This document shows positions 8,085 to 15,379 of a stretch of 42,267 nt of DNA, one piece after another. The notes beneath the pieces are model-generated. The model saw only the letters and a list, made by a program, of their open reading frames with translations. It was not told the origin of the DNA and made no database searches. Every line of letters begins with the position of its first letter. The first letter of the stretch is position 1. This DNA comes from Kurthia massiliensis (GTDB lineage: Bacteria > Bacillota > Bacilli > Bacillales_A > Planococcaceae): positions 1-42,267 of the forward strand of contig NZ_HE611003.1 in the NCBI RefSeq assembly GCF_000285555.1, given 5' to 3'. The position numbers and the translations under genes are program-made.

Positions 8085-8345
8085 CTACCATATACGTCCA
8101 GCTACATGCTCAGCTTCATACTCTGCATGCAAGCATTCACTGCATATCGTAAGGTTAATTTGAGACATTTCTTCGTATCCCTTAACCATTGCCTCTCGAA
8201 TATGTTTTTGTTGTTGCATACGTGCATGTTTACGCACGTCACTTTCATAAGCGTAATGTTGCGCAATTTTTTGTAATACCGCATCATAAGCTTTTTCCAT
8301 TTCATATTCAGGCAATTGAATAATATCTAATTGATTTTGACTCAT
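8085..8345 (-). CDS. mazE: MazE/EndoAI antitoxin, N-terminus divergent
   Basis: The antitoxin of the mazEF pair, 86 residues. The C-terminal half (MVKGYEEMSQINLTICSE) clearly matches the MazF-binding tail of EndoAI. The N-terminal half should be a ribbon-helix-helix DNA-binding domain, but its sequence (LDIIQLPEYEMEKAY onward, with many His and Gln) is unlike the usual MKISLPENL type and shows only a similar strand-helix-helix layout. The ATG at 8345 has GGAGGTG upstream; the longer reading to 8372 runs through that site. The identification rests on the tail and on position. Confidence 0.85.
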   Translation of the reverse strand: MSQNQLDIIQLPEYEMEKAYDAVLQKIAQHYAYESDVRKHARMQQQKHIREAMVKGYEEMSQINLTICSECLHAEYEAEHVAGRIW

Positions 8346-8402
8346 AGCCAGCACCTCCAAAGCAAACCTCATTTTTTTAGTCGTTCTTCGTAGCTTGAAC
8401 CT

Positions 8403-8431
8403 ATCTTAACAAAGAAATGTATTCTTGAAAA
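8403..8431 (-). promoter_or_regulatory. Probable promoter of mazEF
   Basis: TTTTCA, 17 bp, TAAGAT on the minus strand, with an extended -10 (TGT before TAAGAT). It lies about 60 bp before mazE and after the end of alr. MazE could autoregulate here, but no clear dyad is seen. Confidence 0.55.
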
Positions 8432-8501
8432 GGTGTAAAAGCCACAAGGTGATATAAAAAATGATTGTTTTCTGAATTTTCGTGCCTATTATGCGTCGAT
8501 C

Positions 8502-9620
8502 TTATGCCTGAAAAATACGAGGAATACGGCTATTTAGCATACATGGAATTTCATAAACGATCGTGTTTAGACGTTTTGCCCATTCTTCGATTAAAATTTC
8601 ATCGTCGCCTTGTGTACCGATTAATACGACGCGTTCACCGACAGGCATTTTTTTCGGTAGCTTGATCATAATTTGGTCCATACAAATGCGACCAACGATC
8701 GGTGCACGCACGCCGCCAACGAGTACTTCTTGATTGCCAAGACCACGGATTAAACCATCTGCATATCCGATTGGTAATGTGGCAATCCATTCATCCCCAG
8801 TTGCAACATATGTGGCACCGTAACCAACCGTATCGCCAGCATGTATTTGTTTCACATGAACGATTTCTGTTTCAAGTGAGAGTGCGCGTTTTAGTTCATA
8901 TGGTAAGTGGTGTGCGACATAGTCTGATGGCGATAAGCCATACATTGAAATACCGAAACGAACGGCATCAAATTGCACATGTTCTTTTACTAATGATGCG
9001 GCTGTATTTGCTGCGTGTACGAGACGAGGTTTGACTGGAAGGCTATTCACAAGTGATGTAAAGACTTCTACTTGATGTTCATAAAATGCTGTTCCTTCTT
9101 CATCTGCTGTAGCGAAGTGTGTGAAAATACCGTCTACACAAATATTTTTAAATTGTGCAGCGTCATAAACTTCACGCAACGCTTCTGCTGAACGTACGCC
9201 AATACGTCCCATCCCACTGTCGACTTTCAAATGCACATTTAATGTTTTTTCGAATGTCGGCGCAATGTCACGCACAGCGGCTAACCATTCTGTTGAGAAA
9301 ACAGTTAATGTAATATCGTATTTCGCTGCGTAAGGTGTGAAGTTAACCGGTACAGCGCCTAAAATTAAAATCGGTGTATCCGCAATATGTTTGCGAACGT
9401 GTAGCGCTTCTTCTGGTGTCGCTACTGCAAGCATTGTTGCGCCCGCTTCTAAAGCAGCACGCGCTACTTCGATGTCGCCATGTCCGTAAGCATTCGCTTT
9501 AATGACTGCTATAATATGTACGTTTGAATGCAAGTGCTTACGCAAATTTGAAACGTTTGATTGAATCGCTTTTAAATCGATAACGGCCTTCGTAGGTCGA
9601 AAGTTTTGTAATTCTTCCAT
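8502..9620 (-). CDS. alr: Alanine racemase
   Basis: A PLP-dependent enzyme that makes D-alanine for peptidoglycan. At 372 residues it has the family length. The PLP-binding lysine is in AVIKANAYGHGD (about residue 41), and the catalytic tyrosine region is TVGYGATYVA. The C-terminal beta domain includes VGRICMDQIMI. The start has GAGG 10 nt upstream. It is driven by its own strong promoter just upstream. The product feeds ddl and murF, which lie about 7 kb away on the same strand. Confidence 0.97.
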   Translation of the reverse strand: MEELQNFRPTKAVIDLKAIQSNVSNLRKHLHSNVHIIAVIKANAYGHGDIEVARAALEAGATMLAVATPEEALHVRKHIADTPILILGAVPVNFTPYAAKYDITLTVFSTEWLAAVRDIAPTFEKTLNVHLKVDSGMGRIGVRSAEALREVYDAAQFKNICVDGIFTHFATADEEGTAFYEHQVEVFTSLVNSLPVKPRLVHAANTAASLVKEHVQFDAVRFGISMYGLSPSDYVAHHLPYELKRALSLETEIVHVKQIHAGDTVGYGATYVATGDEWIATLPIGYADGLIRGLGNQEVLVGGVRAPIVGRICMDQIMIKLPKKMPVGERVVLIGTQGDDEILIEEWAKRLNTIVYEIPCMLNSRIPRIFQA

Positions 9621-9658
9621 GAGTTCTTACCTCTTCTAAATCGTAATTTTGTTCTATT

Positions 9659-9687
9659 ATTATGTACCTCTCGCGAACGGAGGTCAA
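9659..9687 (-). promoter_or_regulatory. alr promoter with a dyad between -35 and -10
   Basis: TTGACC (9682-9687), exactly 17 bp, then CATAAT (9659-9664) on the minus strand. The spacer contains an inverted repeat, ACCTC-CG with CG-A-GAGGT around TTCG (9666-9684), which overlaps the edges of both hexamers. That is the layout of a repressor operator. Confidence 0.75.
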
Positions 9688-9790
9688 TATTTTTGAATAC
9701 TCTTTAAAAAGACATATTTTCCCGATTTATTGGCGATAATTTTATTTACCCCACTCACTGAAAATTAAGCCCCTTTTCAAAAAGAATCTT

Positions 9791-10144
9791 TTACGCCTCT
9801 AAAATCACCTGGGCTGCAGCGTACGCTTTTGAATGTGTAATAGATACAAATCCGTTCACGCGCTCACCTTTAAAATAAAGAATTGGTTGCCCTGTTTCAG
9901 CCTTTAAAATCTCAATATCATGCAATGCGCACTGGCCGCCTAGACCTGTACCGAGCGCTTTTGAAAATGCTTCTTTTGCGGAAAATCGACCCGCTAAAAA
10001 TTCCAATTGTCGATGCGGTGTTAAATCATTATAAAGAGCTAATTCTTGATCGGTTAACACTTTTTTTCGAAATGCTTCACTACGCTGATTGATCTTTTCG
10101 ATGCGCGTCATTTCGACAATATCTAACCCAATTCCTGTAATCAT
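9791..10144 (-). CDS. acpS: Holo-[acyl-carrier-protein] synthase
   Basis: AcpS transfers 4'-phosphopantetheine from CoA to the serine of acyl carrier protein. The 117-residue protein begins MITGIGLDIVEM (Mg-binding Asp in GLDIVE) and has FLAGRFSAKEAFSKALGTGLG, the second family signature with the catalytic Glu and Lys. AAAGGAGG lies 6 nt before the ATG. It is divergent from the rhomboid gene. The 170 bp between it and alr holds only the alr promoter; the ydcC gene found here in B. subtilis is absent. Confidence 0.96.
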   Translation of the reverse strand: MITGIGLDIVEMTRIEKINQRSEAFRKKVLTDQELALYNDLTPHRQLEFLAGRFSAKEAFSKALGTGLGGQCALHDIEILKAETGQPILYFKGERVNGFVSITHSKAYAAAQVILEA

Positions 10145-10214
10145 AGCCTTCCTCCTTTCATTCGATTGTCCTAAACAGGTATAATAATGATAACTTTTAA
10201 CGAGAGGTGACGAT

Positions 10215-10835
10215 ATGTTTAATCGTAACGAAAAACTTTCGGACTACATCAAGCTTTATCCAGCTGTTGCGACGTTAATTTTAATTAATTTAATCGTCTA
10301 TGTCATCGGTTTGGTACCTCGTATAAATAGCTATATTTTCAACTATGGCGCGGCCGCCAACTGGCTCATTGGGGCCGGTGAATATTGGCGCTTAGTAACA
10401 GCTATTTTTATTCATGGTGGCTTCCTACACATTTTATCAAATATGTTTTGGTTATACGTTTTCGGACCAGAACTTGAAAAAATCGCCGGTCGCGCACGCT
10501 TCATCTTTATTTTCTTAATGTCAGGCATTATCGGAAATGTCGCGACGTATTTCGTGCAAGACCTTGGATACGTATCTGTCGGCGCAAGTGGTGCAGTATT
10601 TGGTATGCTCGGTGCGTATTTAGCACTCGTTTACTATACGCGTCACATTTTCCCACAACTTCGCCAAATGATTTTACCACTCGTCATTATTTCTGTTATC
10701 ATCACATTTTTACAACCAAATGTAAACGCAACCGCACATATTGCAGGTTTAATTACAGGTGCTGTCATTGGCTTTATTAATTTCCACCCGAAAAACATTG
10801 CGAAGTGGCGCAAACAACGAAAAATTCATTTATAA
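10215..10835 (+). CDS. Rhomboid family intramembrane serine protease
   Basis: Membrane-embedded serine protease of 206 residues with six predicted transmembrane segments. The catalytic serine is in GASGAVFG (S125) and the catalytic histidine in ATAHIAGLITG (H175). The conserved HGGFLHILSNMFWLYVFG loop lies between them. It corresponds to B. subtilis ydcA by position, next to acpS and facing away from it. The ribosome site GAGAGGTG is 5 nt before ATG. A TATAAT at 10180-10185 could be its -10 element, but the -35 is weak. Substrates are unknown. Confidence 0.93.
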   Translation: MFNRNEKLSDYIKLYPAVATLILINLIVYVIGLVPRINSYIFNYGAAANWLIGAGEYWRLVTAIFIHGGFLHILSNMFWLYVFGPELEKIAGRARFIFIFLMSGIIGNVATYFVQDLGYVSVGASGAVFGMLGAYLALVYYTRHIFPQLRQMILPLVIISVIITFLQPNVNATAHIAGLITGAVIGFINFHPKNIAKWRKQRKIHL

Positions 10836-10837
10836 CG

Positions 10838-10868
10838 AAAAAAGAGGCTAACGATTAGCCTCTTTTTT
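10838..10868. terminator. Bidirectional terminator between rhomboid gene and ydbT
   Basis: GAGGCTAA and TTAGCCTC form a perfect 8-bp stem with a 3-nt loop, flanked by A6 on one side and T6 on the other, so it can stop both convergent genes. The ydbT stop codon is inside the stem. Confidence 0.9.
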
Positions 10869-12327
10869 CATGCGGTTGAAACCATGCAAATATACGCATT
10901 AATGCGCTTTTTTCAAAAAATCTAAGCGTCGTCTGTGATTCCGCACGACCAGCGACGATGGAAACGCTAATGCGCGCTAACTGCCCTGTCTCGGCGAAAA
11001 TACTTTGCGCTACTTTTATCGTTTGAATGCGATTTTTCATGACAAAAAACGTTTGTTTTGAAAAACCACGTGTGACGATTATTAATTGGAAATGGTGAAT
11101 CGCAAAACCTGCTGTTCGATATTGCATAAATCCAACAATCGCACCTAATAGCAATATGATTAAACTGTAGTAGCCATAACCGTACGGAATGAAATAGCAT
11201 GCCGCTGCTACTGGCAACAATGCAAATGCCGGCGTCCATAACATGTAGCGCCACATCGCTTTTTTCGGTGCACGCGTTAATGGTAGCTCGAACGTATACG
11301 ATGGGAATAGCTGCGCTAATACGTCATACGCATCTCGCTTTTTAATAAGTGGAACGAGCGAAATTGTCGATGTTTGATCATTTTCCGTATTGCCGGCACT
11401 TTCTAATTGAATCGCCGCAAAGCCAAACAATTGACGGAATGGTGTTTCCACAATTTTAATGCCTTGAATGCGGGCAAGTGGAACGGCTACACGTTTCTTT
11501 TCGAGTACACCTTTTGAAATAAATAAACGATCCCCTTCACGTTCGACGATAAAATTCGCATGGTTCAAATACGTCCACGCAATTGAAATAATCCAAGAAA
11601 CGAATAATATCGCGAGTACGATGAGCGATACGAGCAACACACCCACCTTTGCAACGTCTTGTAGTTCATGGAAAATACGTTCATACGGAATAATGTCTGA
11701 CAGTTGCGACATGACGGAACCGACCGCGGCAATAATAACGCCAAGTCCACCAGAAGTCGTCGCTAAAATAAATAGATTTTTCGTCGTCATGCGGTAAATC
11801 GTTTCACGTTGCGGGACTTCTTCTAATAACGTTTCTTCCGACGTTTCCTGTTGTTTCGTCGCACGCTTTGCCCGTTTCGTTGCAGCATCTAACCAGTCAG
11901 CCTGTTCGCGTGAAATCGCGAGTAAATCAATACCAGCGTCTTCACTCCCCGCCGTTTCGATACTTACCTTCACGAGCTGAAACGGACGATGGAAAATTCC
12001 TTCTTTGAAATTCATACTTTGAATACGTTCGAACGGTACGTACTGATGTTTTTTAATAAAAATACCTTCTTGTACGTGCAATTCGTCGTTTTCTGTCCAA
12101 TACGTAAATTTACGCCACCATAACACGATATAAACGATCATGAACGCAAGTAGCACGAAAGCGATGAGTAGTACGAGCAACGTCCATTTAAAACGAGGGT
12201 CCGCTGGATTCCACGTAAGTTTCGTAATGTTTAACACGACGATAAAACCGAAAATCGCAATCGACTGTTTAATCATTTGAAATAACTTCACTAAAATCGT
12301 AATTGGGTGCAAATGTTGTTTAGACAT
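10855..12327 (-). CDS. ydbT: YdbT-like membrane protein with repeated bacterial PH domains
   Basis: A 490-residue membrane protein with several hydrophobic segments and repeated bPH2 (YdbS/YdbT) domains, for example the parallel segments VPFERIQSMNFKEGIFHRPF and VPLARIQGIKIVETPFRQLFG. Its start overlaps the end of ydbS by 8 nt, the usual arrangement, so the two are probably co-translated and may form a complex. In Bacillus the pair has been linked to resistance against some bacteriocins; the molecular role is unclear. Confidence 0.9.
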   Translation of the reverse strand: MSKQHLHPITILVKLFQMIKQSIAIFGFIVVLNITKLTWNPADPRFKWTLLVLLIAFVLLAFMIVYIVLWWRKFTYWTENDELHVQEGIFIKKHQYVPFERIQSMNFKEGIFHRPFQLVKVSIETAGSEDAGIDLLAISREQADWLDAATKRAKRATKQQETSEETLLEEVPQRETIYRMTTKNLFILATTSGGLGVIIAAVGSVMSQLSDIIPYERIFHELQDVAKVGVLLVSLIVLAILFVSWIISIAWTYLNHANFIVEREGDRLFISKGVLEKKRVAVPLARIQGIKIVETPFRQLFGFAAIQLESAGNTENDQTSTISLVPLIKKRDAYDVLAQLFPSYTFELPLTRAPKKAMWRYMLWTPAFALLPVAAACYFIPYGYGYYSLIILLLGAIVGFMQYRTAGFAIHHFQLIIVTRGFSKQTFFVMKNRIQTIKVAQSIFAETGQLARISVSIVAGRAESQTTLRFFEKSALMRIFAWFQPHEKRG

Positions 12328-12796
12328 CTTCTTCAGCCACCCTTGCTAAGGCAGATATTTTATGACGCAATGCATCTGCCTCTTCTTCACTTAATAACGG
12401 AATCGTATGTACCGTTGCTGCTGTTGAAATCGAAATTTCTGCTAGATGGTAATGTTTTAAAATCGGCCCTTGCACAGTATTAACATGCTGCACCCTCACC
12501 ATTGGCACGAGCACACGTTTAATAATAAAGAGCCCATATTTTAAATCGATTTCTTCGTCGCGTACTTCATAACGCCAATGTCGCCAACGAATGTTTGGGA
12601 AAATAAAAATACTACAAACAGCTTCTACTACCGCTAGTACACCGAAAACGATATAAAGCCACTCATACCAGCCAAAAAAATATGTACAAACGCTTAGCCC
12701 ACCTAAAACGAGCCAAACAATCACCGTTTGAATCATCGCATGAATCCGCCACACTTTTAATCCTTTTTTCGAGATTTGTTGTATCGGTTCTCCCAC
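12320..12796 (-). CDS. ydbS: YdbS-like membrane protein with a bacterial PH domain
   Basis: A partner of YdbT, about 158 residues, with two N-terminal membrane segments and one bPH2 domain (VLVPMVRVQHVNTVQGP, then ISISTAATVHTIPLL). The GTG at 12796 has upstream GGGAG at 8 nt and gives the same N-terminal length as B. subtilis YdbS; a GTG at 12805 is possible but sits only 2 nt from the ribosome site. It follows cshA, from which it is separated by a terminator. Confidence 0.9.
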   Translation of the reverse strand: MGEPIQQISKKGLKVWRIHAMIQTVIVWLVLGGLSVCTYFFGWYEWLYIVFGVLAVVEAVCSIFIFPNIRWRHWRYEVRDEEIDLKYGLFIIKRVLVPMVRVQHVNTVQGPILKHYHLAEISISTAATVHTIPLLSEEEADALRHKISALARVAEEDV

Positions 12797-12868
12797 TATG
12801 TCCACTCCCTCCTATTTTGTTATTCACAGTGTCTCATACCCGCTTTATTTTTTCATGTTTGAGCATAC

Positions 12869-12903
12869 AAAAAAAGAGCCTATGCATACGCATAGACTCT
12901 TTC
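12869..12903 (-). terminator. Terminator after cshA
   Basis: On the minus strand AAAGAGTCTATGC pairs with GCATAGGCTCTTT (one mismatch) around a GTAT loop, followed by T7. Confidence 0.88.
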
Positions 12904-12915
12904 ATTAAATGATGA

Positions 12916-14460
12916 TTAGCCTTCGTTGTTGTCACGGCGTGGACGACGACGTTCTCCGCCTTCGCGACGACGACGGTCGCCACCTTGTCCACCATTTCCG
13001 CCTTCACGACGACGACGGTCGCCACCTTCGCGACGACGGCGATCTCCGCCACCACCGTTACGGTTACCACGGAAGTTACGGTTACGGCCGCCACCATTAC
13101 GGTTACCGCCATGACCGCCACCACGACGCATTGGAAGTGGACGTTCTTCAGAGATTTTAACCGGTGTATCATCTGGTTCTTTTGTTAATGATTTAATCGC
13201 TGCTGCTACGAAATCAACTGCATCGCCGTCTTTTAATAGCTCTTCAGCCATTTGACGGTAGTTGCTTAAATGATTTTTCTCAACGATTGCTTTTAATTGT
13301 TCAACAGCTACCTCTTGTTGGCCAACTAATGCTTCATCAGCAGTTGGTGGCTTAAGTGGTGTCATACGTTTTTTCGTAGTTTCTTCTACGATACGTAAGT
13401 AGCTCATTTCACGTGGTGTTACGAATGTTACCGCTACACCTGATTTACCGGCACGGCCAGTACGACCGATACGGTGAACGTAAGATTCTGGATCTTGTGG
13501 AATATCGAAGTTGTAAACGTGTGTTACGCCTGAGATATCAAGACCACGAGCAGCTACGTCTGTTGCTACTAATACATCAATTTTATTTTCTTTGAATTGA
13601 CGTAATACAGAAAGACGTTTTGCTTGAGAAAGGTCACCGTGGATACCTTCAGCAATGTAACCGCGGATGCTAAGTGCGTGTGATAATTCATCAACACGAC
13701 GTTTAGTACGACCGAATACGATTGCAAGTTCTGGTTTTTGAACGTTTAATAAACGAGATAAAATATCGAATTTTTCACGTTCTTGTGATTTCACGAAGAA
13801 TTGTTCAATGTTATCCACTGTTAATTCTTTCGCTTTAATTTTTACGCTTTGTGGCTCTGTCATGAATGTATCAGCAATTTTACGGATTGCTGGAGGCATT
13901 GTTGCAGAGAATAAAAGTGTTTGGCGTTCAGCTGGAACGTTTTCTAAGATTGCATTGATATCTTCAATGAATCCCATGTTTAACATTTCATCAGCTTCGT
14001 CTAAAACTAATGTTTTAACGTTTTCTAATTTTAACGTACGGCGTTTAATGTGGTCTAAAATACGACCTGGTGTACCGACGATAATTTGTGGTTTGTTTTT
14101 AAGTGCGCGGATTTGACGGCTAATATCTTGGCCACCGTACACAGATAAAATTTTAGAGCGTTTGCCATAACCAATTTTGTGTAGCTCCTCAGAACATTGG
14201 ATCGCTAATTCACGAGTTGGTGCAATTACTAATGCTTGGACAGCAGCTTCTTTAGGATCTACTTTTTCAATTAATGGAACACCGAAAGCTACAGTTTTAC
14301 CAGTACCTGTTTGTGCTTGACCGATAATGTCATGACCTTCTACAGCTAGTGGAATAGTACCTGCTTGGATTGGTGTTGCTTCTTCAAATCCCATACGTTC
14401 TAGGGATTTAAGTGTAGATTCGCTAATATTTAATTCTGAAAAATTTGTCAAACTTCTCAT
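12916..14460 (-). CDS. cshA: DEAD-box ATP-dependent RNA helicase CshA
   Basis: RNA helicase of ribosome assembly and mRNA decay, 514 residues. All motifs are present: Q motif [17 protein letters not shown] (49-56), PTRELA, TPGRILD, DEAD, SATMP, ARGLD and [10 protein letters not shown]. The C-terminal tail of about 65 residues is rich in Arg and Gly and includes three [14 protein letters not shown] repeats, an RNA-binding tail. The start is uncertain. The ATG at 14460 is only 1 nt from AAAGGAG, while TTG at 14451 (10 nt spacing) would begin [10 protein letters not shown], which matches the N-terminus of other CshA proteins. A structured leader of about 320 nt precedes it. Confidence 0.97.
   Translation of the reverse strand: MRSLTNFSELNISESTLKSLERMGFEEATPIQAGTIPLAVEGHDIIGQAQTGTGKTVAFGVPLIEKVDPKEAAVQALVIAPTRELAIQCSEELHKIGYGKRSKILSVYGGQDISRQIRALKNKPQIIVGTPGRILDHIKRRTLKLENVKTLVLDEADEMLNMGFIEDINAILENVPAERQTLLFSATMPPAIRKIADTFMTEPQSVKIKAKELTVDNIEQFFVKSQEREKFDILSRLLNVQKPELAIVFGRTKRRVDELSHALSIRGYIAEGIHGDLSQAKRLSVLRQFKENKIDVLVATDVAARGLDISGVTHVYNFDIPQDPESYVHRIGRTGRAGKSGVAVTFVTPREMSYLRIVEETTKKRMTPLKPPTADEALVGQQEVAVEQLKAIVEKNHLSNYRQMAEELLKDGDAVDFVAAAIKSLTKEPDDTPVKISEERPLPMRRGGGHGGNRNGGGRNRNFRGNRNGGGGDRRRREGGDRRRREGGNGGQGGDRRRREGGERRRPRRDNNEG
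12959..13050 (-). repeat. Imperfect 26-bp repeats encoding the RGG-type tail of CshA
   Basis: Three related 26-bp units at 12959-12984, 13001-13026 and 13025-13050 encode the repeated GDRRRREGG segments. The first two differ at a single base, which suggests recent unit duplication or conversion. The copy number could vary between strains. Confidence 0.8.
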
Positions 14461-14783
14461 TCTCCTTTTAGTTAAGTGTCAGTTGACAAATGGTTACATT
14501 TTCAGATGAAAATAGGGCAAATCGAGCCTCATGTTTAGGATTTTAATATCCTGAACGCTTATACGTTACTGTGATCTATGTCGATCATATGATCGTTATT
14601 CATCATGTGCGCTTAAGTCATCACAGTGCCATGTTTATATAAAATAAAGCCCGGACTTTGCCGAGCGGTTTAATTCGAAGGTATAAAACCTTATCATCAT
14701 TGACCGTTAATGTTCAAAAAAAAGTACTCTCCACATATCAGAACCGGGAGAGTCTCATACAAAATGTATCCATTGCTTTAAAT
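14461..14783 (-). promoter_or_regulatory. Long structured 5' leader of cshA
   Basis: From the predicted promoter to the start codon there are about 320 nt with several hairpins in transcription order. First is a terminator-like stem with T8 (14716-14752). Next, a 21-codon leader ORF (14635-14700, MMIRFYTFELNR...) overlaps a GC-rich stem, GCTCGG with CCGGGC (14649-14666), followed by a T-rich run. An 8-bp dyad ACTGTGAT/ATCACAGT (14568-14627) encloses the 14-nt perfect palindrome CGATCATATGATCG. Last is an AGGAT/ATCCT hairpin (14535-14552). This suggests post-initiation control, such as autoregulation or cold response. No known riboswitch class was recognised. Confidence 0.6.
14716..14752 (-). 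terminator. Terminator-like hairpin inside the cshA leader (attenuator candidate)
   Basis: ACTCTCC and GGAGAGT form a perfect 7-bp stem with a 14-nt loop, followed by AC and eight T on the minus strand. It lies between the predicted cshA promoter and the gene, so it could attenuate cshA or end an upstream transcript. Confidence 0.65.
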
Positions 14784-14812
14784 ATTCTATCATGCGCATT
14801 ATCGATATGCAA
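14784..14812 (-). promoter_or_regulatory. Probable cshA promoter
   Basis: TTGCAT, 17 bp, TAGAAT on the minus strand, with an extended -10 (TGA directly before TAGAAT). It is the best promoter match in the 0.9-kb gap between murF and cshA. Confidence 0.55.
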
Positions 14813-15336
14813 CGAATAACAATTGATTCGAATTTTCTGAAAATTATATTATGCCATTAAAAATTTCAACATTTTCGTAGACGATGTCGAAAAGTCGTCG
14901 CGATCACAAATGCAATGCTTCCTACTTTTAAAATAATAAATCTCACTTTGTCACATCAATATGCGTACTAATCCAAACTAGCGTATAACGTGGGCCGAAG
15001 CGATTTGATTCCGTTGCACTAAAAATAACGCATGTATCGTTTTTCTATAGTAGAGACGCACCATTTTTTTACGTTTGAAAATGAAAACAGAAATATAACC
15101 GGTGCGTACAATATTTGTTCATCATAACGTTATGAGGTGATATTGTCCGTTACATAGTCATTTTTCAGTTCTTGAAGCAATTGTCTAAGATCAAAAAATT
15201 GTTGTTTTACGTCGGAATTTTTTCGCCGACTAAATTGTTCATGCGCCTTGCTAACGAAAAGCTGCGTCACTGACAATGACATGCAGTTTACTACACGATG
15301 TTCATATCACAATCTATATAACTGGCTCCCGCCTAT
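14813..15336. other. Intergenic stretch without an established gene
   Basis: About 520 bp between the cshA promoter and the murF terminator. It holds one small possible ORF (15130-15282) and a 33-codon open stretch that reads like a protein but lacks a start (14946-15044). There is also a 7-bp inverted repeat, ACGCACC/GGTGCGT, with 43 nt between its arms (near 15056-15110). No tRNA, IS end or known RNA was recognised. A decayed gene is one explanation. Confidence 0.5.
15130..15282 (-). CDS. Possible small protein, 50 residues, function unknown
   Basis: An ATG-to-TAA reading frame encoding MSLSVTQLFVSK followed by a charged, amphipathic stretch that could form a helix (DVKQQFFDLRQLLQELKND). 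It lies right after the murF terminator on the same strand. Against it: no clear ribosome site before the ATG and no recognised homologue. It could be part of a decayed gene together with the protein-like stretch at 14946-15044. Confidence 0.3.
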   Translation of the reverse strand: MSLSVTQLFVSKAHEQFSRRKNSDVKQQFFDLRQLLQELKNDYVTDNITS

Positions 15337-15369
15337 AAAAAAAGAGCAGTTGAAAAAATCAACTGCTCT
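15337..15369 (-). terminator. Terminator after murF
   Basis: GAGCAGTTGA and TCAACTGCTC form a perfect 10-bp stem with a short loop and T7 on the minus strand. Confidence 0.92.
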
Positions 15370-15379
15370 GATGTTTATT

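Noticed and set aside
12926..13188. Long open frames in several registers opposite the cshA tail
   Set aside because: They arise from the repetitive Arg/Gly codons of the helicase tail and encode low-complexity Arg/Ser/Pro or Thr/Val strings; no start signals.
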